DNA from: Glossina fuscipes | Lineage: Eukaryota; Arthropoda; Insecta; Diptera; Glossinidae | DNA: 64,000 nt | Reading direction: 5' to 3' | Assembly: GCF_014805625.2 (NCBI RefSeq) | Contig: NW_023998415.1 | Coordinates: 46,175,471 to 46,239,470, forward strand | Shown: in pieces, positions 26,071-37,755 of the stretch | Layout: every line of letters starts with the position of its first letter | How positions within the stretch are numbered: position 1 is the stretch's first letter | Notes under the pieces: generated by a model | What the model was told of the DNA's origin: nothing | The model's database searches: none | The model's input: only the letters and a program-made list of their open reading frames with translations | Program-made: the position numbers and the translations under genes

Positions 26071-29000
26071 TTTTCCTTTTGTTTGTAACTTTTCATCAAA
26101 ACCCTTATATGGGAAAAATCCCAAAAAATACACCTTTGCGATGAGGAGTTGATATATAATGAATTTATTTGACAAATCAATATTTTCGAATAATTTTCAA
26201 TATAATTTACTAAAAACTAAAAATCGTTTACCATATGAGGAAAGTCCTATACAGAACGATATCCAGAAATGAATGTCAAAATCCTACTTTTTATCAATTC
26301 TTGTCGAGAAACATTAAAAATTTCCAAGTCTTTTTCATATAAGGACTTGTTTTAAAATCAATATTTGATGGGAAATTCATTCTTGTTAGTGTAGAAGATT
26401 GAAAATACATTTCCATGGCTATGCATGGCATTCAATAGGTTCGTAGAATGGCATACAGATATCGTCACTATTGACAAATCCTTACGATTTTTAGATGGTA
26501 TCAATCAGGCTTCAAACGAAATCTATGACAATGTTGTGACTTTCCGACCATTGGTTGAAAAGTTAACTTTGTTTTAGTTACGCTACATTTGTAGTCTCGT
26601 GTGCATTCGATTATCGTACATAAGTAATGCGTTAATATGTCCGTGTGTGTGTAGGTGAAAGCCAAAAATATCTAGACAGACATTAGATGGACAGATGGAC
26701 AGACCGAACGTCACGTTTAAATCAAGCTAGGTAATAAATCTGAATCAACGGATCTAGCAAACATCCGAATGTAGCTTACGTTTGCACAAATATAACACAG
26801 CCTGTACCAAAAGTGATGAGCAATATAATCGCTAAAAAATACTTATCTATCTAACTTTCAATATAATTATAGACCTTAACAACGTACAAGGTGGTGTTAG
26901 ATGTAGCTGAGGACCTAGAATGGCTTTGTTTGGGAGGCGAGCTTGCTTCTATATATTGAAGTTTATTCTACAGATTTAATTTTGAGAAATCATCGCGAAA
27001 TCTTTAAGGCTAGACTAAGAAAATGAAATAAGAAAAAAAAAAAAAAAAACAATATTTTCTCATTTACAAACCTATTGGAAGACCAACGTACTACAGATAG
27101 AGTGCGTGACACTCGCACTTCTCTTCACCATAGTACTATTTTATATATATATATACATAATTTACCTAAAGTATGTACGCGATATTTAGTGCAACTAAAT
27201 CTCGAACACTGATTTCATTAGATTTCACAAAGGGTAATGCAATATATATGTATATATATATATATATTAGTAATCGAAATCGCCGATCAACTGTAATTAA
27301 TTTAATTGAAATCACATGCACTTCAGTTAGATAAATATACGAGGCTCTAAGTAGTGCATCACATACATATATGAAAAAACTATAGAGAAAGGGGTGCCGT
27401 GAAACTTTTTCCCTCTCATTGCAATCTGCAATTACGATAATATAAGTCGGCATCAAGAAAAAAAAAAGAAGAAGCATGATGGCATCAATTTATTAAAATA
27501 AAAAAGGAATTTTATTAATTGCGACCAGTATAACACTTAAACAACAACAGCATAGTATTATTTAAACTAATTGTTTGCAAAAATGAACAATGAAAAAAAT
27601 TATAGGTTTCTTTATAAAGGTCAAAATTTAAATTTTGATAGCCCTTCATAACCAACTGCTTTAGAAATCTTGGAGGAATAATGTGAAAATGATTTTTGTT
27701 GTGCTTTTGAGAATCATCTCATATATTTGCATTAGAACATGCATTGCTGGCTGCATGTTTGCTATCAATGAAAGTAAGTTAAAAATTGTTTTCGTTGAAA
27801 CGATTTATGTAATCGAAAATATTTCGTAATTAGAAACTTTACATATTTTAAGAAATCTCCCATAATCAACGTTTCGATTAATATCAATGGAAAAAACTTA
27901 ATACACAACTGTTTTGTAACATTTGTTGCAACGAAAAAACGCCTTAAGATAATTGACTATTAATTGGGTAAAAATTTGTTAAAGAAACGTAGTGGTTAAC
28001 ACACAAATTGAGAAAAAAAAAAAAAAAAAAAAAAACAAATTCCATGCACACACTTCGAACTGAAATTAGAGAAAATTAACAACAAAAACAACAACGAAAC
28101 AGTAAAACCTTACCGTTAACGACTAGAAGCCGCCAAATTTAGCGGCTGTTTAGGAGTTTTGTTACTTTAAGCCGTTCGCGTTTTATTTTTCATTACTTTT
28201 TTTTTTATTTTATTTTTTACTCTCTTGTTGTATTGGTCGTGTGTAGATTTAAAGGCAAGAGTGATTGCTCCAATTTGTCTAGATGTTTGGGAAAACTATA
28301 AAGTTTTTCTTTTCCTTTTTAGTTTCTTTGTCATGGTTATGTTGTAACGATATTAGAAAACAACCACATGTTTGTTATCGTGTTTGCTGATACCAAACGA
28401 TATCGAGGAACATACAATCACACACACACACACACATACATACACATACACATAGACGCGCGCGCGTACACATACCTATGTACATAAGTTTTATTTATTT
28501 ATTTATTATTTATTTTTTTTTATACTGTTTTGATTGTTTAACTCTATATAATGCCATATTGAGTCAGTCAGTTTTGTTTTCCTAGTTATTGCTATTAGGC
28601 CGGTCATGCCGCACCCGTGTGTCTGCAAAAGGTATGAAAACTCCTGCTAAGCTCAAACACTCTCAGATTTAACATAAACTGTAGATGAATGTTAAAGCCA
28701 ACTGTTTCAGTGAATCGGTCGGTCAGTCGGTCGGTATCAAGTTAGGCGCCTGCAAAAAAAAAAAAAAAAAATTTTTTAAAGACACAACTGTTGCAATTTT
28801 TTCTATGCTTTTACTGTCTGGACTTTAGATCAAGACATGGATGAAGTATTCACGCGGTTGTAATGTGCTTGCTGCCATGCGGTCGTGGATTCCAGAAAGT
28901 CAAATCACGCACTGTGGGGGTTTTGTCTTCACCGCATTTACTGCACAATGCTAATAAAGTCAAAAGGAAAGGCAAAAAGGAATAAAAATCCAAATGAAAA

Positions 29001-30479
29001 AAAAAAAATGAATAAATAAATAAATAAAATGAAAAAAAATTACTTTTCTCTCTTTAACACCAGGCAAGAATTCGAATCGGATTTACTATATATTTGACCC
29101 ATACGCTGTTATTCGCAATATTTGAATGCTTGACCAACCCACGCGTTGTAGCAACCGTGTTCACCGTTTACCGGTTCAGCTGACCATATTACTGTCCTTC
29201 TGCTGTTACGGAATTGTTGTAGTTGCTGTTCGCTTGTTTGTTTATTTGTTTGATTGTTTATGTGTTATGCGATTACTCTTACTACTAAGCTTAGACATAG
29301 AGTGGGTTGAATTTTAAGCGTTAAATAGGTGCGTTTGACAATTTAATAGGAAATCAATTTTATTTAAATTGTTTTTTGTAACGTTAGACACTAATCTGAG
29401 TGCTGAAAAACATGTAACGCTAGATATATACAGCCAAAGCAATTGCACGCAATTTGAATTTTGACATTAAATGCAGCGCAAATTACGCGACCACAAGTAA
29501 TTGATAAGCATAATTGAACTGAATTGCTTAAGTTGATTGACTTGAAAGCGCATAACAAATGAAAATTGATTTCCCCCCCCCCCCCACTTCTTTTTTTTTT
29601 TTTTGACCCATCATTATATATCTTATATATACATCAGAGACCGGATCGATTGCATATAAATAAAAATATTACTAATAAACGTAATAAAATTGTAATATAA
29701 TTTCGTCTGGTCCCTCTATTTATCGATCCGATTATTCTGAAAATTACTTCAAGTGAAAATTAGTTTAAAAACCGATTAACGAAATACTTGTTAGTCTTAT
29801 TGTTGGTATTTTTGGTGTCGAGTACTATTAAAGTATCCTTTACTAGAAATGCTGGTTTTAAGGTTATGTCGTGGTATCTGCATTAATATGTGAATAACAG
29901 CGACAGCCAAGTACGATCGTTATCGCGCCATATTTCAAGAAGAATTGAAAAAATTTCATACCGACTTGAGGAAACGAGCCAACACTTAAAACAGACAAAT
30001 AATTGAAGATAAAGCCCACTTACAATGACATGCTCGATTTAGAAGCCTAATTTTATATCCTCAGCTCGAATCTCTATTCTGCTAAACATGACATTACATT
30101 CCCATCACTGGTGCTATATATTGCATATCAATGGTGAAAGAACAACATTTTTCTACCCATCACCAAAGGTTTAGTATTTATGTACAATTTCTCTTAATTA
30201 ACTAATTAACATTAATTTAACATTAATTTGTACACGTCGGAAATTTTAACACGAGCAGGTTCATTATTTTCCCCTGTTGTCCGTAAATGGCTCTTTAATC
30301 AATTGGTAGGATTTAGTTAAGAAAATTGTAAAGTACCTCCCAACTTTTGATATCTTCATATGATACAAGCCGCTGCTCGGAAGGACTAATGTCTGCCGAT
30401 AACAGCGGCGAGGATAAGACAACCCAGGTTTCACCTGCGAACGTCTCGCTGTATGGGAGTTTCTCCTATCATGCCCATT
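26071..30479. other. Unannotated AT-rich DNA, no supported gene
   Basis: It holds a gacaga-type tail (26,660-26,760), a TA array near 27,248, poly(A) at 28,014-28,035, an acac/cgcg mix at 28,416-28,470, and an unusual run of 12-13 C at 29,573-29,585. Frames near 27,166-27,477 and 29,126-29,317 are not recognised. Confidence 0.55.
26660..26760 (+). repeat. Gacaga-type repeat tail
   Basis: The run ctagacagacattagatgga, gacagaccgaacgtcacg and aatcaagc resembles the gacaga modules at 6.37, 61.99 and 63.56 kb. It is only a short match. Confidence 0.35.
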
Positions 30480-31440
30480 TTTTATCGCAATTAAATTGGA
30501 TCGCAAATGCTGATAGCACTCCTTAATGCTGGCTTCATATGATTGCAAGAAACCACAATGCACGGCGCACCGACTATACAACGATATTTTAAAATTCAAA
30601 AACTCGCGACGCATATATGAGCAAATGAACTGAAGAACGGATAAGCTTAGATTGATTTAAATGATCATTGGGAATCGATCGATGTAATAAAATAATGATG
30701 TTTTTTGAGGTATGAAAAACGCTATTTCAAGAAGCAACTTTCTATTGCTCATGGGAAGATAATGTTGTTTTAGTAACTCGTCTTAGTCCTTGCGAGGCAA
30801 AAAGGAGAAATTCCTTCTGGATTCCTTCAACCATATCAATGTAATAATTGTAATTGTGGGAGAGCAAATTCACCAACGCATATTCAATTAATGGTCGTAC
30901 CAAAGCCGCATGGAAACCTTTCGTAACGTAAATATTGCGAAAATCCTTCGACCCCATTTTAATAAAACCAAGTGCAGATATGGCATTGCATACAACAGAT
31001 CTCGCCTAGCGATTAAATGTCAGTTTACTATCAAAAACTACAACAAGATCAATAAATAACCACTCCGACTCCGACTGCGAGGGCTCAGCGATCGACACAG
31101 ACTTGCATTTTTCTATTTTCTATTCAAGGGCATTCCATTCCACCTTATACCGCTCAGACAATACGAAAAAAATCGGACTCAAGGAGACGGAAACCTACGC
31201 AGCTTGGTGAGGAGAGAAAAACCTTAGCATCATCTGCATACATCAGTATTCTCGAATGATGAATTATGTTAGGGCAAATCATCTATAAATAAACAGAAGA
31301 ACAGCGTTTTTAGATAGTGTCACCGCTAAACTCCAGATTTCATCATTATAAGCTCAGAGAGATGCGATCTAATTAAAACTCTTTGATCACGATCCATATG
31401 ATAAGAACGATCCCACCCCAATCAACCAACCAAGTCCAGG
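30480..31440 (-). mobile_element. Non-LTR retrotransposon remnant A: reverse transcriptase core with YADD box
   Basis: Reading leftward from about 31,420, one frame gives DQRVLIRSHLSELIMMKSGV, then two stops where the family has PQGS. It continues LFFCLFIDDLP and MYADDAKVF. The YADD (31,229-31,240) is the metal-binding catalytic box of reverse transcriptases. A shifted frame then gives FIDLVVVFDSKLTFN (about 31,057-31,013), and after a stop the 71-codon stretch 30,957-30,742 with ALVRPLIEYAL and IEGIQKEFLLFA-like sequence. This order (GVPQGS, IDDLP, YADD, LGV.FD..L, VRP.LEYA) is that of the jockey/CR1-like group of LINE reverse transcriptases. Further left (30,614-30,480) a frame with RREFLNFKISLYSR may be the domain's tail. 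In-frame stops and at least two frame changes make it non-functional. No endonuclease or ORF1 part is visible upstream. Confidence 0.82.
30742..30957 (-). pseudogene. Reverse transcriptase C-terminal (thumb-side) fragment of remnant A
   Basis: A 71-codon frame contains KGFHAALVRPLIEYALVN and VEGIQKEFLLFASQGLRR. In LINE proteins this is the region just after the palm, where LVRPILEYASVVWSP is followed by ++E.+Q+.FL.+A. The tryptophan of the usual VVWSP is lost (VNLLSH here), and the frame ends where the family continues with LPPYEDR. Only part of a protein is left, and the start methionine lies inside the domain, so it is not a natural start. Confidence 0.8.
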
Positions 31441-31460
31441 ACTAAAGCTAATTTTATTTA

Positions 31461-31649
31461 CTATTGATATACACATACATCAAGTTGATATAGAATAACA
31501 TTATCTCCTCCTATACTTTGTGCCGTTCGGCAAAAACAGACCTGTACGGAAAAAATCGCCAAATTGGCGATTAATTGGAAATTCCTGTGCTCACTATAAC
31601 GTGCTTTTAGTAACTGCCCTGTTGAGGAGCAAAACAACAACAACAACAA
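31461..31649 (-). other. 62-codon frame upstream of remnant A; not a recognised protein
   Basis: This minus-strand frame starts inside a TTGTTGTTG run and contains AFTER-run text GQLLKARYSEHRNFQ and FSVQVCFCRTAQS. I do not recognise it. It ends about 20 bp before remnant A, so it may be part of the same or a neighbouring element (an untranslated end or spacer). It holds a perfect 19-bp inverted repeat at 31,554-31,572. I would not call it a gene. Confidence 0.3.
31554..31572. repeat. Perfect short inverted repeat (9-bp arms)
   Basis: The sequence aatcgccaaattggcgatt is a perfect palindrome with a one-base centre. It is GC-richer than its surroundings. Confidence 0.85.
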
Positions 31650-32544
31650 TCAATCAATCATTTCTCATCTAATAATGTACAATTTTGTATAGTTCACACG
31701 CCCACAAATACGATGAATATAATTATGCTTTTAATATAACGTAATAAATAGCAAAGATCGGTCCGATGACTTTTCAAAAATCAATTACAATACAAAGCAT
31801 AGCATTTTTTATAGACTGCACGATCTTTGGAAACCTGACCCAAGATACTTAAGGATGATCTCGGAGATCTTATAAAGAAATGTTACATCCAATTAATCGG
31901 TGGTATCGTTGGGAACGATGCAAACATATGAATTCATACAGGGATGATTAAATATAGTTAATCTGGTAGAAATTAGAAGTTGGGAAATTTCCAAGGTTAA
32001 TGCCTAAATAATTTATTCCATATCTTCGCACTTTGAGAGGCGGTTTTTTGACAAAAAAAAAAAAAGAAAGAAATTTCCATTTAACACTTAATTATATGTT
32101 TTTTCCACGTCATAAACATAAAAATTAAACACACAATTGTTAAGCATCTTTTTGACATATGCAAATGTCATTTTACACATCCAAATAAACGCACAGACAC
32201 ATACACACACACCCGTATGCGCGCATATACATATTCATATATAAATAAAAAAAATAAAATAAAAAAAAATGCATAAAATATTCATAGATAGAGAAGTAAA
32301 GGGAAAGAAAAAACAAAAACCACCAATGTGATGTAATGATGTCATTGCATGTACACATACGATATATGAATATGCAAATAAATGAAAGGTATGTCGCCGT
32401 CAACAACCAAAGTATGGCGTTCGTATTATAAAGTCAAAAGAGAAAATTATAGACAACCCTTAAAGCAATTTCTCCCTTAATTGTCATATAAACTAAAACA
32501 AGACTTAAGACTTGTACGACAAGATCAAGATTAGACGATGAGTA

Positions 32545-32583
<39 letters not shown>

Positions 32584-33708
32584 AGAGAAGTATGTATGTT
32601 TCGTATTGAAAAGAAAAGTAAAATACAATAACGACTACTCTCAATGCAATAACAAAAAGATCAGTGGGGTTTTTTTTTTTTTTTTTATTTCTTTAGAACA
32701 TGCATGTGGTGGCGCGTTATAAAACAATAGATTGACTTCTTTCTCTTCGTCAAGCAAATAAAAGCCATATGCACATATGTTGCTTACCTACTTACTTATA
32801 AACATAATGATGTTATGCATACGTACATATGTAAAATGTTAGAATTAGAAGGAAAGAGAAGAAGAAAATAAATAAAATAAATAAAAAGAGAATCGCGCGT
32901 TTCCTTGTAAAAGCAGCTGATCACGAACAAAGCTATAATGCACAATAACAACAATGAAGTTTCGCTAAGAGCCAACCAGTCAGCCAGCCAGGCAGCGAGC
33001 CAGCGAGCGAGTCAGCCAGCCAGCCAGCCAGTCAGGCAGTCAACCAGCCCTGGAGGCAATAAAATCAAAAACAAAATGTATAAAAATTTAATAACGTGGG
33101 AAATTTTTGCAAGAAATTGTTTTTTTTTTTTTTTCTTTTCTTTCAACAAATTAAGATGCACAGCTTGCCAAAACGAGAAGAAAAAAAAAAAAAAAAATGA
33201 GAAAAGAAAAGAAAAGAAAAGTACAAAAAAAGTGAAGAGAGTTTTCGTGTAATTCTAAAAAGGGTTGCTCTTGTTGTTGGTGTTACTGAATAAATTTTAT
33301 AAATAATTTTTTTTTATTTTTTTTACTTTACGCTTGTTAATCAAGTTTTTTGCTTTTAATAAATCTCCAGATGGTCACGTTTGATAAAATTGTTGTGTGA
33401 AGATTACATGATAACCGCTAGCAAATGAATGTTTTATTTTAATAGTCGGCATGCAACACTGTCAGCATCCAGCTCAGCTTTGCTTATTAGTTTTGCTTTT
33501 CGACGCAATGCGCGCCCAATAAGCGTGAATGCAAAGAAAGAAAGCTGAGAAATCGTTTCTTCTCAAGGTTCAAAGCATTCAAATAATAATCAAAAGCGAA
33601 ATCGTGAAAAAATGACTCAATAAAGTAGAAGATTAGCGAAAACCAAAATTTTATATATATTTAATTAAGGCCCGACCGTTAAAGTCGCTCGACCGCAGAC
33701 CTCGAACT
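31650..33708. other. Unannotated DNA between the two LINE remnants
   Basis: It contains a TA array (32,545-32,580), poly(T) runs, the CAGC minisatellite and A-rich stretches, and no recognised protein. The 2.3 kb separating the remnants shows no retroelement motif that would join them into one element. Confidence 0.55.
32975..33050. repeat. CAGC/CAGT-type minisatellite
   Basis: Degenerate four-base units (cagc, cagt, gagc) run for about 75 bp. They give an Ala/Ser/Gln-rich stretch in a 104-codon plus-strand frame (32,938-33,252) that otherwise ends in poly-lysine from an A run. Not a gene. Confidence 0.85.
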
Positions 33709-33724
33709 TATTTATTTATTTATT
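33709..33724 (-). repeat. TTTA-type 3' tail of LINE remnant B
   Basis: Four TTTA units on the plus strand (TAAA on the element's strand) lie downstream of the reverse-transcriptase remnant. A slightly GC-rich block (gcccgaccgttaaagtcgct onward) lies just outside and is probably the insertion-site flank. Confidence 0.55.
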
Positions 33725-33847
33725 CTACTTATGGATGAGACTCAACTAAAACAATTTGATAGTCGAGTTCAATCGACTCTAGACAACTAGCACAGGGCCA
33801 CGCCCACACATCCACAATCGATAAAAGACTAAATTGCAAATGAGCCC

Positions 33848-34423
33848 CTAAGCCATCGCAAACATGCATAGGCTTGGCAACCGATAATTAATTTTCGAAT
33901 CATAATGACTTTTTAAGGTTAAGAGGTAGCTTAAGTGCGACATAGGTAAATCACGCCTATTAAGCAATGTTGCTTTAATGGATTTTAAAGAGGCCAATAA
34001 TGAGACTAAGTTATAGACATCATTTAGGTTCTTGCAAACAACTCTGAACGGGTTAAACAGCGCATAATTATATTTACATTGACTAAGCTTAACCAAGGTA
34101 AAGTGCCTAGAGAAGCGGTTGGGGACATTAAAGCTTATTTCACCAAGTAGTGCAGCCGAGTCAATAACACCATTTATTAATTTAATTACGTTGCTCGAGA
34201 GACGGCAAGGACAACAGAAGCAACCTGTTTTCATAGGGAGAAAGAGAGGCAATCGTATTCCAACCCAAGCTCCTAAGGCCAAACAGCAGGAATTGCTTTT
34301 GAACAGTTTCAATTGAATCTTCATAGCATCTGTAAGATGGAGACCACACAACAGAGGCATACTCGAGTATAGGTCTAACCAACAAACACATGCACAGCCT
34401 TTTCGCAATGTAAGAATCATCAA
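33848..34423 (-). pseudogene. LINE reverse transcriptase terminal fragment, second frame of remnant B
   Basis: The open stretch is 191 codons, but only the part from about residue 80 onward (from about 34,190 to 34,000) resembles the family. It contains NGVIDSAALLGEISFNVPNR and then the conserved N.YAL..PFR..C...N pattern. The first part overlaps the other reading frame and is out-of-frame noise. The protein ends at 33,848 with a 3' untranslated segment before the TTTA tail. Confidence 0.75.
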
Positions 34424-34586
34424 GCTCTTTGGACCACCTCTTTATAAAGCCAAGCGCGGACGTAGCTTTACTTAACGAGAGCTCAATATGCAAATTAAAA
34501 CATAATCTAGAGTCAAATAGAGCGCCCAAGTCTATGAACGTATCGACGTCCTCCAACTTATGCGAATCAATTGTGTCGGATGTCAC
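34182..34586 (-). pseudogene. LINE reverse transcriptase fragment, first frame of remnant B
   Basis: This open stretch of about 134 codons covers the part just after the palm (DLG..FDS.L), the conserved LVRPILEYASVVWSP block, and the SPYENR..LL.LPSLEQR block. There is no natural start: the first codon is GTG inside the domain. The frame stops after LEQRN, exactly where the homologous sequence jumps to the other frame. Confidence 0.85.
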
Positions 34587-35067
34587 ACTACAAGATGTCA
34601 GTTTATATTGTGTTGTACCATTTTTATGCTGTTAACTCTGTGCTTATGCCCATGACAGTTGCGATGACGAACTGACATTTGAGTTAACCAAGAACTAGGA
34701 AATTTTCGCATATAAATCAATAGATCTTCGCATAACATTTTAACATAGAGGAAATTCACTATAAGTCTTTCAGTTAATCTGAATGATGAAGCTCATCCAT
34801 CAGTCTAACTAAATGCGAGGCTCCGAAAGATCCCAAAAGAAAAAATTAGATAACCTTGGTGACTATAGCGATCCATTGTGCCCTTTATGCACATCCTTTC
34901 GAAAGTGATACATTGACTGGCTTAGGATATTTTTAACGAGACGGTGCCAATCTGACATGGAGGCAATAAAAACAAAAAGACATCGAAATCATTATTATTA
35001 TTAGAATTGTTGTCATGCAGTTACAAGCTAAACAAAGCAAATCATTGTCTAAATGAATGGTAACATG

Positions 35068-35260
35068 TCTATCTGTCTATCCATCTGTATGAATGTCTGT
35101 ATAAAACATTCAGAAAATGCCTATTGCGCACAGCTTGATATTGAAAATAGGCCAATCAGATGGATCAGAGGACACACTCACAGTTTACAATATAAGCTGA
35201 GAGTATCACTGCGTTCAAAAGCAAAGAGATATGGGTTCTATGCTCAACACTCATAAGCTA
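35068..35260 (+). repeat. Dispersed repeat family U, copy 2
   Basis: It starts with a gtctatctgtctatccatct run. It shares tattgaaaa.aggcc, the exact 13-mer gacacactcacag (35,171-35,183), ctgaga, and an ending of ctca(a)cactcataa with copy 3 at 60,750-60,990. Confidence 0.68.
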
Positions 35261-35394
35261 CAATTGTAAATGCAATTTGTTTAGGGTCTATGGACGATTT
35301 TGCAATAGCTTTACAAAAGTAAAAAAAAAGTCGGCCATGCACGCCCAATATTATAAAATATCCAACTTTTATTTTCTTCCAATTTTATCCAATT

Positions 35395-35560
35395 TTCAAA
35401 TCTCAAGTGTGGTTAAGTTTACTTAGGTCGCCGCTCTGGTCAATTGCCCAGTCGGTAAAGGCATAACACTTACCGATTGGCCACACATTCTCTAGGCTGC
35501 GTCCACCATCGCCCTATCTTGCTCTCTATCTTCGCTCACTTCTTTCTAACCGTCACCTTG
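35395..35560 (-). repeat. Dispersed repeat family S, copy 1 (inverted relative to copy 2)
   Basis: The core 35,447-35,502, read on the minus strand, matches 62,825-62,880 at about 47 of 56 positions (acgcagcctag, caatcggtaa and tgttatgcctt are shared). Similarity continues outward on both sides, including cttgagatttgaa at the far end (35,395-35,407). Read on the plus strand, ttgcccagtcggtaaaggca resembles a tRNA A box. Confidence 0.75.
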
Positions 35561-36441
35561 TTACACGAATAGAGGACATCCCTTGAGATAAGAATGCTGG
35601 GCGTAGAACACATAGACAAATCGCAGGCAAATCCAATTTCCTTACTTGTTAGATTTTAAAAGCGAATAACAAATTTGGTTGCTCTGCCTTAGAGAAAGTT
35701 ATGAAAGAAAACAATCGGATCATTCTGGGAGATTGAAGTCGTTTTCAATTGTTCAATTCATTGCGTTTCTAGGAAAAAAAGATAAAAAGATTAAAGCAGA
35801 TCTTTACAAACTTCTGCTCGCAAATTTTGTAAGATAAGCTTAGCAAGCGAAAGCAAAATTTTGATTCTGTTCAACTATGCCGAACCTTTTTAGTGTACAT
35901 TCTCAGGGAAATGTGTTGACACGTTTGAAAAGTTACGTAAGGCGTGGAAATATGCATCAGAGCACTCAAAAAGTATATATTGTCTTGATCAATCGACATA
36001 ACAAAATGAATTTAATCACGTCTCTCTCTCTCTCGATCTTTTTATCAATCCATTTATTGATGGCAAGGCTACGATCGCATTCCTATTTTTTTTAAGAAGA
36101 ATAAACTTGTTCCTGTAATTTTGTCCAAACCTCTCGAGTATTTACTAAACTGTACCAAGAGCTCAGTTGAGATATACACCTGCGATAAATAAATGTCGGG
36201 GAATATTAGTTCGCATATTCATCTAGGGAACGCTGCTAAATCGTCTCTATACAACATACGATTTGTACTCTGCGATATATTGTTGATAAGTTGAGGGAAT
36301 GCATATTCGCTTTATCCTGCAATAAAATATCATAGTTAAGCAAATGTTAGGTTTTGAGAAATTCGGTCCGAGCGGTATGTAAATTTGAGTTGTGGGTTAA
36401 TGGGAGACAACGACTGGGATTGAAAAACGAAGAAGAATTCG

Positions 36442-36445
<4 letters not shown>

Positions 36446-36476
<31 letters not shown>
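36446..36476. repeat. (GA)n microsatellite
   Basis: About 15 GA units. Similar arrays are at 38,989-39,016, 45,726-45,752 and 60,455-60,486. Confidence 0.95.
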
Positions 36477-36479
<3 letters not shown>

Positions 36480-37698
36480 AGTAAAGAGCTCCACTCTTGA
36501 CGTTTGAGTTTTTTCGTCGGTTTACTTTAAATATCCTATTGGATGCACGGCATTTCCGTTTTATGCGAATTCGAAATTTTACAGTGACACAATAAACCTT
36601 TAATCGTCTTTATGACAGAAAACAATTTTATTTGCGGCAAAGCGATGATGACGATGTGACTTATATCAAGAGATCTCACGAATTTATAGAAAGTTAAAGA
36701 CCTTAAAAAAATTGGAAAGAGAACACAAGGCTACTAACTAAACTATAAACGAGCAAGCTGTGGAAAAAGCACTATACATGTATGTAGCATACTATTAAAG
36801 AGGAATTGTGACGATTGCAGATGTCGTCGCATCGCTGTATTAAAGATTGATAAAAATGATGACTTAGATTTAAAGATCAAAACTAAAAATTTTTTTTTAA
36901 ATTACTTTAAATGACTCTACTCTCCACCTCCATCTGTTTCACCCCTTACCAATAATATCGCAAGTTGCTCAAATTTTTAACTTTTGCTGCATAATAAAAC
37001 AAAAAACGTTGCCCAACGATCAAGAGCTTAGCAATTTAAAAAAAAAAAGCATTAACCTTAGAGAACGTTTATCACTCAAGCAAGTGTGCACAGACACAGA
37101 TTTATTTTCTCGCTTTAGTCAACTGTTGCAGGCAAAGAATTTATCGCTGATGATGTTGCTCTACTTTCTTTCTTTCTTTAAGAGAAAAAGAAAAAACGCT
37201 TCAAGTAAGACTTTCTTGCCATCATCATCATCATCATCATCATCATTATCGTCAATCGATATTTAGGTAAAGCAAAAAAGAAAAAAAAAAAGGAAAAAGA
37301 ATGAAAAATGCTGTTAAACGCTTTAGTTTGTCTCCCATGTGTGTATGCAATACATCGCAGCTATATTTCCCTCCGCAGTTTATCTTAGTTTTTGATTTCA
37401 TATGAAATTTCATATCGTTTAACATCTGCAGGCCAAAAATGTACGCTTTGTATGGCTGTTTAACGTTTTTTGTTTTTTTTTTTTTTTTTTGCTGCTGCTG
37501 TTGTTCTTGCCTTCTTTCATGTGTTAAATATACTGTTAAAACCGCTGTTGATCGTATTTGTTTTGCTGTTGGCAACAATTGATGTCGTGTTGATCATAAT
37601 TGAATACCAGCAGCTAAACTGTGGAAATGTGTATGCACAGCATAGACGTGGCGATATTCAAGCTATAAACTATAATTGCGTGTTAATCTATTTTCATC

Positions 37699-37701
<3 letters not shown>

Positions 37702-37754
<53 letters not shown>
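37702..37754. repeat. (CA)n microsatellite
   Basis: Perfect CA array of about 26 units. It encodes a Thr-His run in a 137-codon frame (37,470-37,883) that is otherwise low complexity. Not a gene. Confidence 0.95.

Positions 37755-37755
<1 letters not shown>

Larger units (their letters stand above)
33709..34586 (-). mobile_element. Non-LTR retrotransposon remnant B: 5'-truncated reverse transcriptase 3' half with TTTA tail
   Basis: From 34,586 leftward the frame reads VDTFIDLGALFDSRLCFNLH, SKATSALGFIKRWSKE, then LVRPILEYASVVWSPSYRC and ETVQKQFLLFGLRSLGW, and ends LSPYENRLLLLSLPSLEQR. This is a near-canonical C-terminal half of a jockey/CR1-like LINE reverse transcriptase. After a frameshift near 34,190 the second frame supplies INGVIDSAALLGEISFNVPN and later YALFNPFRVVCKNLNDVYNL, the expected final segment, ending at 33,848. 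About 120 bp beyond lies a run of TTTA units (33,709-33,724), the kind of short-repeat tail such elements carry. The palm with the YADD box is absent upstream, so this is a classic 5'-truncated copy. It is better preserved than remnant A and cannot be part of it, because both carry the same region. Confidence 0.85.

Noticed and set aside
32938..33252. Ala/Ser/Gln-rich frame resembling a low-complexity protein
   Set aside because: It is made by a four-base minisatellite followed by poly(A). No start context or conserved part is visible.
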